NCBI GenBank assembly: GCA_020253595.1
Contig: JADCBH010000236.1
Coordinates: 1-6,272, forward strand
DNA from: Brevundimonas sp.
Lineage (GTDB): Bacteria; Pseudomonadota; Alphaproteobacteria; Caulobacterales; Caulobacteraceae
DNA: 6,272 bases
Reading direction: 5' to 3'
The position numbers and the translations under genes were made by a program. Within the stretch, counting starts at the first letter, position 1; each line of letters begins with the position of its first letter. Below the pieces are notes generated by a model that saw nothing but the letters and a program-made list of their open reading frames with translations, was not told the DNA's origin and made no database searches. Below, in pieces: positions 1-5,067 of this stretch.

Positions 1-768
1 GACGCCGAGCACGCGCTCGATCCCGGTTACGCCCAGAAGCTGGGCGTCAATCTGGATGACTTGCTGGTGTCCCAGCCCGACACGGGCGAACAGGCGCTGG
101 AGATCGTCGACACCCTGGTCCGTTCGGGCGCCGTGGACATCGTCGTGGTCGACTCGGTCGCCGCGCTGACGCCCCGCGCCGAGATCGAGGGCGAGATGGG
201 CGACAGCCTGCCGGGCCTTCAGGCGCGTCTGATGTCCCAGGCGCTGCGCAAGCTGACCGCCTCGATCAACAAGAGCCAGTGCATCGTGCTCTTCATCAAC
301 CAGATCCGTCACAAGATCGGGGTGATGTATGGCTCGCCCGAGACGACGACGGGCGGCAATGCGCTGAAGTTCTACGCCTCGGTCCGCCTCGACATCCGCC
401 GCACCGGCGCGATCAAGGACCGCGACGAGGTCGTGGGCAACACGACCCGGGTCAAGGTGGTCAAGAACAAGGTCGCCCCGCCGTTCCGCGAGGTCATCTT
501 CGACATCATGTACGGCGAAGGCATCTCCAAGCTGGGCGAGATCATCGACCTGGGCGTCAAGGCCGGAGTGATCGAGAAGTCGGGCAGCTGGTTCTCCTAC
601 GACTCGACCCGCATCGGTCAGGGTCGCGAGAATGTGCGCGCCTTCCTCAAGGCCAATCCGGACATCGCCGCCCAGATCGAAAAGGCCGTGCGCGATTCCT
701 CCAACAAGATCGCCGAGGAACTGCTGGGCACGCCGGAGCCCGACGAAGGTCAGGACCTCGAGGGCTGA
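1..768 (+). CDS. recA: RecA recombinase, 5'-truncated by window edge
   Basis: RecA is the cytoplasmic ATP-dependent strand-exchange protein of homologous recombination and the co-protease that triggers LexA cleavage in the SOS response. Frame 1 is open from the first base, giving 255 visible residues. By comparison with E. coli RecA, roughly the first 95 residues, including the Walker A loop, lie upstream of the window. Visible landmarks, numbered from the window start, are DAEHALDP at 1-8, SQPDTGEQALEI at 24-35, the Walker B strand VVVDS at 48-52, the L1 DNA-binding loop near 62-73, and L2 at about 101-119 (QIRHKIGVMYGSPETTTGG). RVKVVKNK follows, then an acidic C-terminal tail ending EPDEGQDLEG. 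No frameshift or missing key residue is seen. The promoter and any SOS box are outside the window. The gene is followed by a palindrome cluster and an intrinsic terminator, so it is probably transcribed alone. Confidence 0.98.
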   Translation, partial: DAEHALDPGYAQKLGVNLDDLLVSQPDTGEQALEIVDTLVRSGAVDIVVVDSVAALTPRAEIEGEMGDSLPGLQARLMSQALRKLTASINKSQCIVLFINQIRHKIGVMYGSPETTTGGNALKFYASVRLDIRRTGAIKDRDEVVGNTTRVKVVKNKVAPPFREVIFDIMYGEGISKLGEIIDLGVKAGVIEKSGSWFSYDSTRIGQGRENVRAFLKANPDIAAQIEKAVRDSSNKIAEELLGTPEPDEGQDLEG

Positions 769-773
769 CAGTC

Positions 774-817
774 AAAATGTGCACGATGTGCACTCCATTT
801 TTCGGAGTGCACATTTT
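774..817. promoter_or_regulatory. Triple ATGTGCAC palindrome cluster behind recA
   Basis: Six bases after the recA stop, ATGTGCAC occurs at 777-784 and 786-793 as direct repeats 9 bp apart, and in inverse orientation (GTGCACAT) at 807-814. The second and third copies form a perfect 11-bp inverted repeat (786-796 and 804-814) around a 7-nt loop. The first and third also pair as AAAATGTGCAC (774-784) with GTGCACATTTT (807-817), so two alternative stems compete for one right arm. The T-run sits in the loop and the tail after the stem is only a short ATTTTA, so this is a poor classical terminator. Two readings are possible: an operator for a dimeric repressor, or a 3'-end mRNA processing structure. 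No adjacent regulator gene is present to support the first. Confidence 0.5.
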
Positions 818-889
818 ACCCGAACACTCCGCCCGGCTGGTCCTCGCGACCCGCCGCCGACCCCCGCGGGGATCGGGCCGGGAGGAGCC

Positions 890-919
890 GCCCGTCCGGT
901 TCGTCCGGACGGGCTTTTT
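890..919 (+). terminator. recA: Intrinsic terminator of recA
   Basis: A perfect 10-bp GC-rich stem (890-899 pairing with 905-914) encloses a 5-nt loop, TTCGT, and is followed directly by five T residues (915-919). This is a textbook Rho-independent terminator in the plus orientation. It lies about 120 nt after the recA stop, so the recA transcript would carry a structured 3' untranslated region. That region includes the ATGTGCAC cluster and a possible GC-rich stem pairing 832-837 with 877-882. It has no T-tract in the opposite direction, so it does not obviously terminate the minus-strand gene remnant that ends at 963. Confidence 0.9.
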
Positions 920-962
920 CGTGTCACTCCAGATCAGCCTGGCTGGCGGAGCAAAGCATCCG

Positions 963-1277
963 TCACCCGGCCGCACCCTCGCGCCCCTTCAGCCACCCCT
1001 GCAGCCGGGGCCGCACCCTCAGGAACGCCAGATACAGTCGCTCCATCGCCGCAAGAACCGCCCGGTTGCGCGCCATCAATCCGAGCGGCCTCAGCACCGG
1101 TATCGCCCGCCACATGGCCGCGAAGGCCTCGGCGCCGGACACCATCCGCCCGTCCTCGCGTGCATGGAACCGCGCCAGCAACTCGGCCCGGTCGATCGGG
1201 CAGGCCGCCTCACCGCTCGCCACATCGACGAAGGCGATGGCACCTCGCCGGTCCAGCAGCCGCATCAGCGCGATCTC
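963..1277 (-). pseudogene. DCC-family (DUF393) thiol-oxidoreductase-like gene, C-terminal fragment
   Basis: Read on the minus strand, 104 codons from E (1277-1275) to the stop at 965-963 match the body of the DCC/DUF393 family. These are small proteins of about 120-135 residues named for an N-terminal DxxCxxC motif and predicted to act in thiol-disulfide chemistry. Recognisable segments are IALMRLLDRRGAIAFVDVAS, the LLARFHARE block, SGAEAFAAMWRAIP, and a C-terminal LERxY-like stretch (MERLYLAFLRVRPRL). The N-terminal motif and start codon are absent here and lie at 4646-4699. Joining the two gives a protein of 121 residues, normal for the family. Upstream in the same frame is a cysteine synthase fragment, so an ATG at 1430 opens a chimeric ORF of 155 residues (963-1430: about 51 CysK-like, then DCC-like). 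Whether that chimera is translated is unknown. I infer a broken gene. Confidence 0.8.
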
Positions 1278-1502
1278 GATGCGGAAGGCGTGGTCAGGGG
1301 TGAAGCCCTCGAGGGTGCCGGTGATGCGCCCGACGCCGATGTCTTCGGTGATGGAGGAGCCCTCGGCCTTCATCTCGCCGCGCGTGAACCAGCTGTGGAG
1401 CGACGCCCCCGCCGGGTCGGCCAGCGCCACCTGGATGTCGGGGTTGCGCTTCTTCAGGAAGGTCCCGACGCCGGTCAGGGTCCCGCCCGAGCCGCCGACG
1501 GG
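1278..1502 (-). pseudogene. cysK: Cysteine synthase (CysK-like) internal fragment
   Basis: Minus-strand codons from V (1499-1497) to I (1280-1278) encode a 74-residue piece typical of O-acetylserine sulfhydrylase, the PLP enzyme that makes cysteine from O-acetylserine and sulfide. VGGSGGTLTGVG corresponds to the glycine-rich loop that binds the PLP phosphate. LADPAGASLHSWFTRGEMKA and EGSSITEDIGVGRITGTLEG match the conserved region near the substrate entrance. The PLP lysine, the whole N-terminal half and the C-terminal region (normally continuing after GFTPDxAxRI) are missing, so no enzyme can result from a protein usually over 300 residues long. Upstream in frame is a proline-rich stretch and then a stop at 1529-1527, so homology ends abruptly near 1500. 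Downstream it runs in frame into the DCC remnant at 1277. There are no internal stops, which suggests a fairly recent event. Confidence 0.8.
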
Positions 1503-1781
1503 GGGCGGTGTGGGATGCGGCCGGACTCACGCTGCTGACTGTCCAGGACGGGGTTGCAGACCAGCGCCCTGCCTGAAGGCGGCATCACCGCCAGGTCATC
1601 CCGGGGATTGAGTTCCGGGATGGAATCCGCCACCGATCACAATGTCGCCTGATCAATGCGTCACCAATCCCAGCGCACGATCTCGCATGAAGCGGCCTCG
1701 CCTGGCTGTGCGTCACGCGAGATTGGCCAGAGGCCTCACCATGTTGGCGAGGCCTTTCAACGTCACCAGTGGTCTGTCTCC
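1503..1781. other. Non-coding spacer with hairpins upstream of the glycosyltransferase operon
   Basis: I find no credible gene here; open frames on both strands lack family resemblance. It contains several inverted repeats. GGCGG/CCGCC (1578-1582 and 1588-1592) is a 5-bp stem with a 5-nt loop. ATCCCGG/CCGGGAT (1598-1604 and 1615-1621) is a 7-bp stem. ATCTCGC/GCGAGAT (1680-1686 and 1717-1723) are distant arms. A 10-bp stem with one mismatch lies at 1731-1755. The spacer must contain the promoter of the glycosyltransferase pair if they are transcribed locally, but I cannot pick a convincing -35/-10 pair. Confidence 0.5.
1731..1755. repeat. Hairpin in leader of glycosyltransferase operon
   Basis: AGGCCTCACC (1731-1740) pairs with GGCGAGGCCT (1746-1755) with one mismatch around a 5-nt loop, ATGTT. 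Only two or three T residues follow, so as a plus-strand terminator it would be weak. It ends 26 nt before the chosen start codon at 1782 and may lie in the 5' leader, where it could limit read-through or structure the mRNA. Confidence 0.45.
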
Positions 1782-2933
1782 ATGGAAGTTCGTTCCCTGC
1801 ATCAGGCTGGCGCGGAGGCCACCCCGGTCCCCGCCGCAACCCTGTCGGTTCCGGAACTGACTGTCATCTTGCCCACCTACAACGAGCGGGCGAATGTACC
1901 CCTGGTTGTGGCGGCGCTGCGCAGGGCGCTGGCCGGAATTGCCTTTGAGGTGGTCTTTGTCGATGACAATTCGCCCGATGGAACCGCCACGATAGCCCGC
2001 GAGATTGCCGCAACGGACCCGCGCGTGCGTGTCATCCGCCGGATCGGCCGACGTGGTCTGGCAGGTGCCTGTATCGAGGGCATGCTTTCGTCCTCAGCCC
2101 CGTTTGTCGCGGTAATGGATGCTGACCTGCAGCACGACGAGACCCTGCTGCCGAAGATGCTGGCCGCCCTGAAGGCGGGTGACCGGGATCTGGCTGTGGC
2201 GAGCCGCAGGACCGAAGGCGGGGCCATAGGCGAGGGCCTGTCGAGCATCCGTGCGGCCGGCTCGAACCTCGCCAATGCCCTGGCGCAGAGGCTGCTGAAG
2301 GTGACCCTGACCGACCCGATGAGCGGGTTCTTCATGCTGCGCCGTCCGATAGTCGATGAGCTGGCACCGAAGCTGTCGGTACAAGGCTTCAAGATCCTGC
2401 TCGACATCGTGGCGAGCGGCGAAGGCCGCTTGCGCATCGTCGAGTTTCCCTTTGTTTTCCGCGAGCGGCGCGAGGGCAGGAGCAAGCTCGATGCACTCGT
2501 GACGTTCGATTATCTGGGATTGCTGGTGTCCAAGTATTTCGGCGACCTTGTGTCGGTCCGCTTCCTGATGTTTGCGCTGGTCGGGGCCAGCGGCGTGCTG
2601 GTGCATCTGTTGGCGCTGCGTGGTTCCATGATCGGGCTTGGGCTTGATTTCAACGTAGCGCAGACGTTGGCGACGTTTGTCGCCATGACGACCAATTTTG
2701 CGCTCAACAACCGACTGACATATCGGGATCGCCGCCTCACCGGCCTTGCGATGCTCCGGGGTCTCCTGACGTTCTACGCGGTGTGCAGTGTCGGCGTCCT
2801 GGCCAATGTTGGTGTCGCCAACATGATCTACCAGAGCAAGCCGGTCTGGTGGCTGGCCGGTACGGCGGGTGCGGCCATGGGCGCAGTCTGGAACTACGCC
2901 GCCTCGTCGGTCCTCACCTGGCGCAAGCCATGA
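1782..2933 (+). CDS. GT2 polyprenyl-phosphate sugar synthase with C-terminal GtrA domain
   Basis: This 383-residue protein is a DPM1-type family 2 glycosyltransferase fused to a GtrA-like membrane domain. Such enzymes transfer a sugar from a nucleotide donor to polyprenyl phosphate at the inner face of the cytoplasmic membrane. Visible motifs are LTVILPTYNERANV (26-39), VDDNSPDGT (60-68), the metal-binding DAD in MDADLQHD (112-119), DPMSGFFMLRR (178-188), QGFKILLDIV (201-210) and the ERREGRSKL loop (228-236). From about 258 to 383 there are four hydrophobic spans with the GtrA signatures NFALNNRLTYRDRR and WNYAASSVLTWRKP. The ATG at 1782 (MEVRSLHQ) was chosen because it leaves a short leader before the first beta strand; an in-frame start at 1656 would add 42 residues unlike the family. 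No clear Shine-Dalgarno is seen. The stop overlaps the next gene's start (ATGA), so the two are translationally coupled. The sugar cannot be read from sequence. Codons are less GC-biased than in recA or alaS. Confidence 0.9.
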   Translation: MEVRSLHQAGAEATPVPAATLSVPELTVILPTYNERANVPLVVAALRRALAGIAFEVVFVDDNSPDGTATIAREIAATDPRVRVIRRIGRRGLAGACIEGMLSSSAPFVAVMDADLQHDETLLPKMLAALKAGDRDLAVASRRTEGGAIGEGLSSIRAAGSNLANALAQRLLKVTLTDPMSGFFMLRRPIVDELAPKLSVQGFKILLDIVASGEGRLRIVEFPFVFRERREGRSKLDALVTFDYLGLLVSKYFGDLVSVRFLMFALVGASGVLVHLLALRGSMIGLGLDFNVAQTLATFVAMTTNFALNNRLTYRDRRLTGLAMLRGLLTFYAVCSVGVLANVGVANMIYQSKPVWWLAGTAGAAMGAVWNYAASSVLTWRKP

Positions 2934-4477
2934 GCGGCCCGCGCGCTGGAATTGCCGCTCGGGACCACGGCGTCGATGAGCTGCCAGTTTGGCTCGCGCC
3001 GCGGTCGCTTCTGGTTCTCGTCGTGCTTCTGACCATGTTCCGCCTGTGGAGCGCGGCCAGTGCCGGCCTTGCCGAAGACGAAGCCTACTATCGACTGTGG
3101 GGCCTGTTCCCGGCCGGCGGCTACTATGACCATCCGCCGATGGTCGGCTGGTGGATCTGGCTCGGCCAGGCGATCGCTGGCGATACGGCGCTGGGCCTTC
3201 GGTTGGTGGGCGTGCTGTCGGTGGCAGTCGGATCGCTGGCGCTGTGGCGAACGGCGGATATCCTGTTTGACCGCAGGGTCGCCGGCCTTTCGGTACTGTT
3301 TCTCAATGCGACGCTGCTCGTCGGCGTCGGCGGGATCTTGATCACCCCGGATGCACCCTCGGTCCTGTTCTGGGGCCTGACACTTTGGGCCCTGGCGGAG
3401 TTGCAGGTTTCCGGGCGGGCCTACTGGTGGCTTGCCGTAGGCGCGTTCGCCGGTTGTGGCCTCCTGTCGAAGTATTCCGCTCTTTTTCTTGGTGCGGGCA
3501 TCGTGCTTTGGCTGGTAGCCGTCCCTTCGGCGCGGCGCTGGTTTGTCTGCTGGCAATTGTGGCTCGGCGGTGCTCTGGCGATTGCCTTGTTCACCCCTGT
3601 ACTTCTCTGGAACCACGCCTACGACTGGGCCTCGTTCTACAAGCAGTTCGGACGTGCCGGGCGGGTTGACGGCCTGAATTTCAAGTATGTATTCGAGTTC
3701 ACTGGCGCTTTTTTCGGCCTGCTAAACCCGCTGATCGCTGTTTCCGCAGCCGCCGGGAGTGAGATGCTGATGCGGCGTGTGCGTCAGGCGGACGAGGTAG
3801 CCGGAATTCTGATTCTGACCTCGCTGCCGTTCCTCGCCTATCTCTTGATCCACTCTCTGCATTCCCGTGTAGAGGGCAACTGGCCGGCACCGCTGTTCCT
3901 GGTAGCCTGCGTCATGTCGGCAGTGTTCATCGGCGGCCAGACGCGCATGATCTGGCGCGGCGTTGCCGTTGGCGCGATCGTTTTTGGGCTTACGCTGGGA
4001 ATTGTGGTGCAGCTTCACGCTGTCAATGCCTTTACCGGCAGGCTGGCCCGCCAGGATCCGACGTCCCAGTTGCGTGGCTGGCCAGAAGTTGTCGGCGATA
4101 TCGAACGGATTGCAGCGCGGGAAGGTGCAGCCTACGTGGCGACCACCAGCTATGGCATGACCGGCCAGCTTGCCTATGGCTTGCGCCAGAACGACCTACC
4201 CGTCATTCCGCTTACCGAACGTATCCGCTATGTGATGATGCCGGAGCCGGACCGGGAGCGGCTCGCGGCTACCGGCCTCTATGTCGCGGAGGCGCGGCGT
4301 GACGAACGGGTCAAGCTTGAAGCGCTTTATGGCGAGGTTGCGCCTGTGGCGACGCTGACCCGCAATGTCCTTGGAATGCCGCTCGAAAGCATCGCGGTCT
4401 ACAGGGTATCGGGCCCATTGCGGAATCCCCTGGAGCCGATTGACCCGCAGACGTGGCTTTCCGGTACCCCTCCCTAG
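2930..4477 (+). CDS. GT39/ArnT-like membrane glycosyltransferase
   Basis: This 515-residue integral membrane protein belongs to the dolichyl-phosphate-mannose protein mannosyltransferase clan (GT39/PMT_2, ArnT-like). Members use a polyprenyl-phosphate sugar in the periplasm to glycosylate lipid A, core sugars or proteins. The first periplasmic loop carries the acidic motif AEDEAYY (48-54), where the catalytic Asp-Glu pair is expected. YYDHPPMVGWW (65-75), TPDAPSVLFW (139-148), GLLSKYSALF (177-186) and VEGNWPAP (314-321) follow. About eleven or twelve hydrophobic spans lie between residues 25 and 362, and then a soluble C-terminal domain (about 365-515) with a YVATTSYGMTGQLAYGL stretch. The ATG at 2930 overlaps the upstream TGA by 4 nt. 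Coupling with the GT2/GtrA gene suggests that gene supplies its donor. Rhizobial RgtE (donor synthase) with RgtA-D (galacturonic acid transferases) is a known parallel, but sugar and acceptor here are inference. No frameshift is seen. Confidence 0.9.
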   Translation: MSGPRAGIAARDHGVDELPVWLAPRSLLVLVVLLTMFRLWSAASAGLAEDEAYYRLWGLFPAGGYYDHPPMVGWWIWLGQAIAGDTALGLRLVGVLSVAVGSLALWRTADILFDRRVAGLSVLFLNATLLVGVGGILITPDAPSVLFWGLTLWALAELQVSGRAYWWLAVGAFAGCGLLSKYSALFLGAGIVLWLVAVPSARRWFVCWQLWLGGALAIALFTPVLLWNHAYDWASFYKQFGRAGRVDGLNFKYVFEFTGAFFGLLNPLIAVSAAAGSEMLMRRVRQADEVAGILILTSLPFLAYLLIHSLHSRVEGNWPAPLFLVACVMSAVFIGGQTRMIWRGVAVGAIVFGLTLGIVVQLHAVNAFTGRLARQDPTSQLRGWPEVVGDIERIAAREGAAYVATTSYGMTGQLAYGLRQNDLPVIPLTERIRYVMMPEPDRERLAATGLYVAEARRDERVKLEALYGEVAPVATLTRNVLGMPLESIAVYRVSGPLRNPLEPIDPQTWLSGTPP

Positions 4478-4515
4478 GCCGAAACCGGTTGAGCTGGATG
4501 CGGTCTAACCCGGCT

Positions 4516-4533
4516 CGGATTTCGGTCCGTTTT
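4516..4533 (+). terminator. Candidate weak terminator after the glycosyltransferase operon
   Basis: CGGAT (4516-4520) pairs with GTCCG (4525-4529), with one G-T wobble, around a TTCG tetraloop, followed by four T residues (4530-4533). The stem is only 5 bp but is capped by a stable UUCG loop. It sits about 40 nt after the stop of the GT39 gene, where an operon terminator would be expected. Confidence 0.4.
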
Positions 4534-4603
4534 CATGCGGGAACCTGATTGACGGGATTGGCGGAGCCGTGAAGCGAACCACCTCAACCCATCAGGCTCC
4601 AGG

Positions 4604-4633
4604 AAGGTCAGCGCGGCACCTGTGCCTGACCTT
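4604..4633. repeat. Bulged hairpin next to the right breakpoint
   Basis: AAGGTCA (4604-4610) pairs with TGACCTT (4627-4633). Inside, GGCAC (4615-4619) pairs with GTGCC (4622-4626), leaving a one-sided GCGC bulge. It ends 12 bp before the TCTCG junction at 4645-4649. There is no T-tract on either strand, so it is not a terminator. It may be the end of the inserted DNA or a structure that promoted breakage. The 4534-4645 stretch holds nothing else I recognise. Confidence 0.5.
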
Positions 4634-4645
4634 GTCGAACTCGTT

Positions 4646-4699
4646 CTCGCGCCGGCACAGCGGGTAGTCACCATCGAACCAGACCTCGACCTTGCTCAT
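4646..4699 (-). pseudogene. DCC-family gene, N-terminal fragment with start codon
   Basis: On the minus strand the ATG at 4699-4697 begins MSKVEVWFDGDYPLCRRE, the N-terminus of DCC/DUF393 proteins, whose usual motif is a DGDCPLCRRE-type sequence. After the glutamate at 4648-4646 the family match stops. The frame runs on through 17 unrelated residues to a stop at 4594-4592. The continuation of the family sequence (IALMRLLDRR) is found at 1274 and below. The first cysteine of the CxxC pair is tyrosine here (TAC, one transition from TGC), so the redox motif is already broken apart from the split. The frame is also open upstream of this ATG, but that part has no family resemblance, so I place the original start at 4699. 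I infer a decaying remnant of the gene ending at 963. Confidence 0.8.
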
Positions 4700-4741
4700 G
4701 GCCGTCTCATACGTCGCGTGACCGGTTCCGGCCCTGCGACG

Positions 4742-4767
4742 GAACGGCCCGGTGACCTGGGCCGTTC
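4742..4767. promoter_or_regulatory. Perfect 9-bp inverted repeat between divergent starts
   Basis: GAACGGCCC (4742-4750) and GGGCCGTTC (4759-4767) form a perfect inverted repeat with an 8-nt spacer, GGTGACCT. It lies between the minus-strand DCC start (4699) and the plus-strand small ORF start (4794). No T-tract follows on either strand, so an operator or a leader hairpin is more likely than a terminator. No regulator for it can be identified in the window. Confidence 0.45.
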
Positions 4768-4793
4768 TGACAGGCCACCCCCTGAGATCTGTC

Positions 4794-4967
4794 ATGTCCC
4801 CCAGCGAACGCCCCGCCGCCGATGCCACCGATCCAGCCGAGCTGGAGGAACAGGCCCGCAGACTGGGCCGCGACATCGACGCCATGGATCGCCCCGACCG
4901 GGCCATCCTCCTGCCTTCAGACAAGGAACCCGAGGGCGTGGGACCAGTCACCGGCCCCGTGCCATGA
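4794..4967 (+). CDS. Small hypothetical protein, 57 residues
   Basis: An ATG at 4794 opens a 57-residue frame ending with TGA at 4965-4967. I do not recognise the family. The protein is hydrophilic and charged, with no membrane span or signal peptide. Residues 14-31 (PAELEEQARRLGRDIDAM) look strongly helical with heptad-like spacing. The C-terminus is Pro/Gly/Val rich (EGVGPVTGPVP) and probably unstructured. Third codon positions are GC-rich as in recA and alaS, unlike the glycosyltransferase genes, which suggests it belongs to the native backbone. An in-frame GTG at 4752 would extend it but falls inside the 4742-4767 hairpin, so the ATG is preferred. The ribosome binding site is weak. It lies 100 nt upstream of alaS in the same direction. 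It could be a real small protein or a chance frame in GC-rich DNA. Confidence 0.45.
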   Translation: MSPSERPAADATDPAELEEQARRLGRDIDAMDRPDRAILLPSDKEPEGVGPVTGPVP

Positions 4968-5009
4968 CCTCGTCGACGACGGTTCGGGCCAAGGTGATGC
5001 GTTCGGAAC

Positions 5010-5036
5010 GGAAACCCTATATGAGGCGCGGTTTCC
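5010..5036 (+). promoter_or_regulatory. Inverted repeat with TATAT core upstream of alaS
   Basis: GGAAACC (5010-5016) and GGTTTCC (5030-5036) form a perfect 7-bp inverted repeat around a 13-nt loop containing CCTATATGAGG. The AT-rich core is the only -10-like element (5018-5023) in the otherwise GC-rich 100 bp before alaS. I cannot identify a convincing -35 partner. It could be an operator overlapping the promoter, or a stem in the 5' leader ending 31 nt before the start codon. Confidence 0.35.
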
Positions 5037-5067
5037 TATTCCTCCCGACGCGCGTCAGACGAACACC

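Larger units (their letters stand above)
1279..4644. mobile_element. Inserted or recombined segment splitting the DCC gene
   Basis: The two halves of one DCC-family gene lie at 963-1277 and 4646-4699 in the same orientation. Both breakpoints carry the pentamer TCTCG (1274-1278 and 4645-4649). Removing the intervening ~3.37 kb restores a continuous reading frame of normal family length. The segment holds a cysteine synthase fragment, a hairpin-rich spacer and a two-gene glycosyltransferase operon. I see no transposase, integrase, terminal inverted repeat or tRNA end. It therefore cannot be assigned to a transposon class. The 5-bp repeat could be a target-site duplication or simply microhomology used in illegitimate recombination. 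A multi-step rearrangement is also possible, since the CysK fragment is truncated at both ends. Confidence 0.6.

Noticed and set aside
279..1538. A 419-codon open frame on the plus strand
   Set aside because: It overlaps recA in another frame, crosses the recA terminator and is rich in Arg, Pro and Gly, as expected for a shadow frame in high-GC DNA.
1656..1781. Upstream 42-codon extension of the GT2/GtrA gene
   Set aside because: The added residues show no family resemblance and would put a hairpin (1731-1755) inside the coding region; the ATG at 1782 gives a normal length.
2894..3616. A 240-codon minus-strand frame inside the GT39 gene
   Set aside because: Antisense to a well-supported membrane glycosyltransferase; composition (Gln, Arg, Pro, Lys) matches the complement of hydrophobic codons.
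1279..4644. Insertion by a recognisable transposon or integrase
   Set aside because: No transposase or recombinase gene, no matching terminal inverted repeats at the two edges and no tRNA end were found; only the TCTCG pentamer is shared.
4592..4951. Full 119-codon minus-strand frame around the DCC start
   Set aside because: Only codons from 4699 to 4646 match a family; the upstream part is antisense to the small ORF and Ser/Arg-rich, and the downstream 17 codons are foreign sequence.
4982..5004. Alphaproteobacterial LexA box (GTTC-N7-GTTC) before alaS
   Set aside because: Two GTTC motifs are present but 15 bp apart instead of 7.
4968..5067. T-box or other riboswitch before alaS
   Set aside because: The leader is only about 100 nt, lacks a T-box sequence or terminator, and such control is not expected in this lineage.
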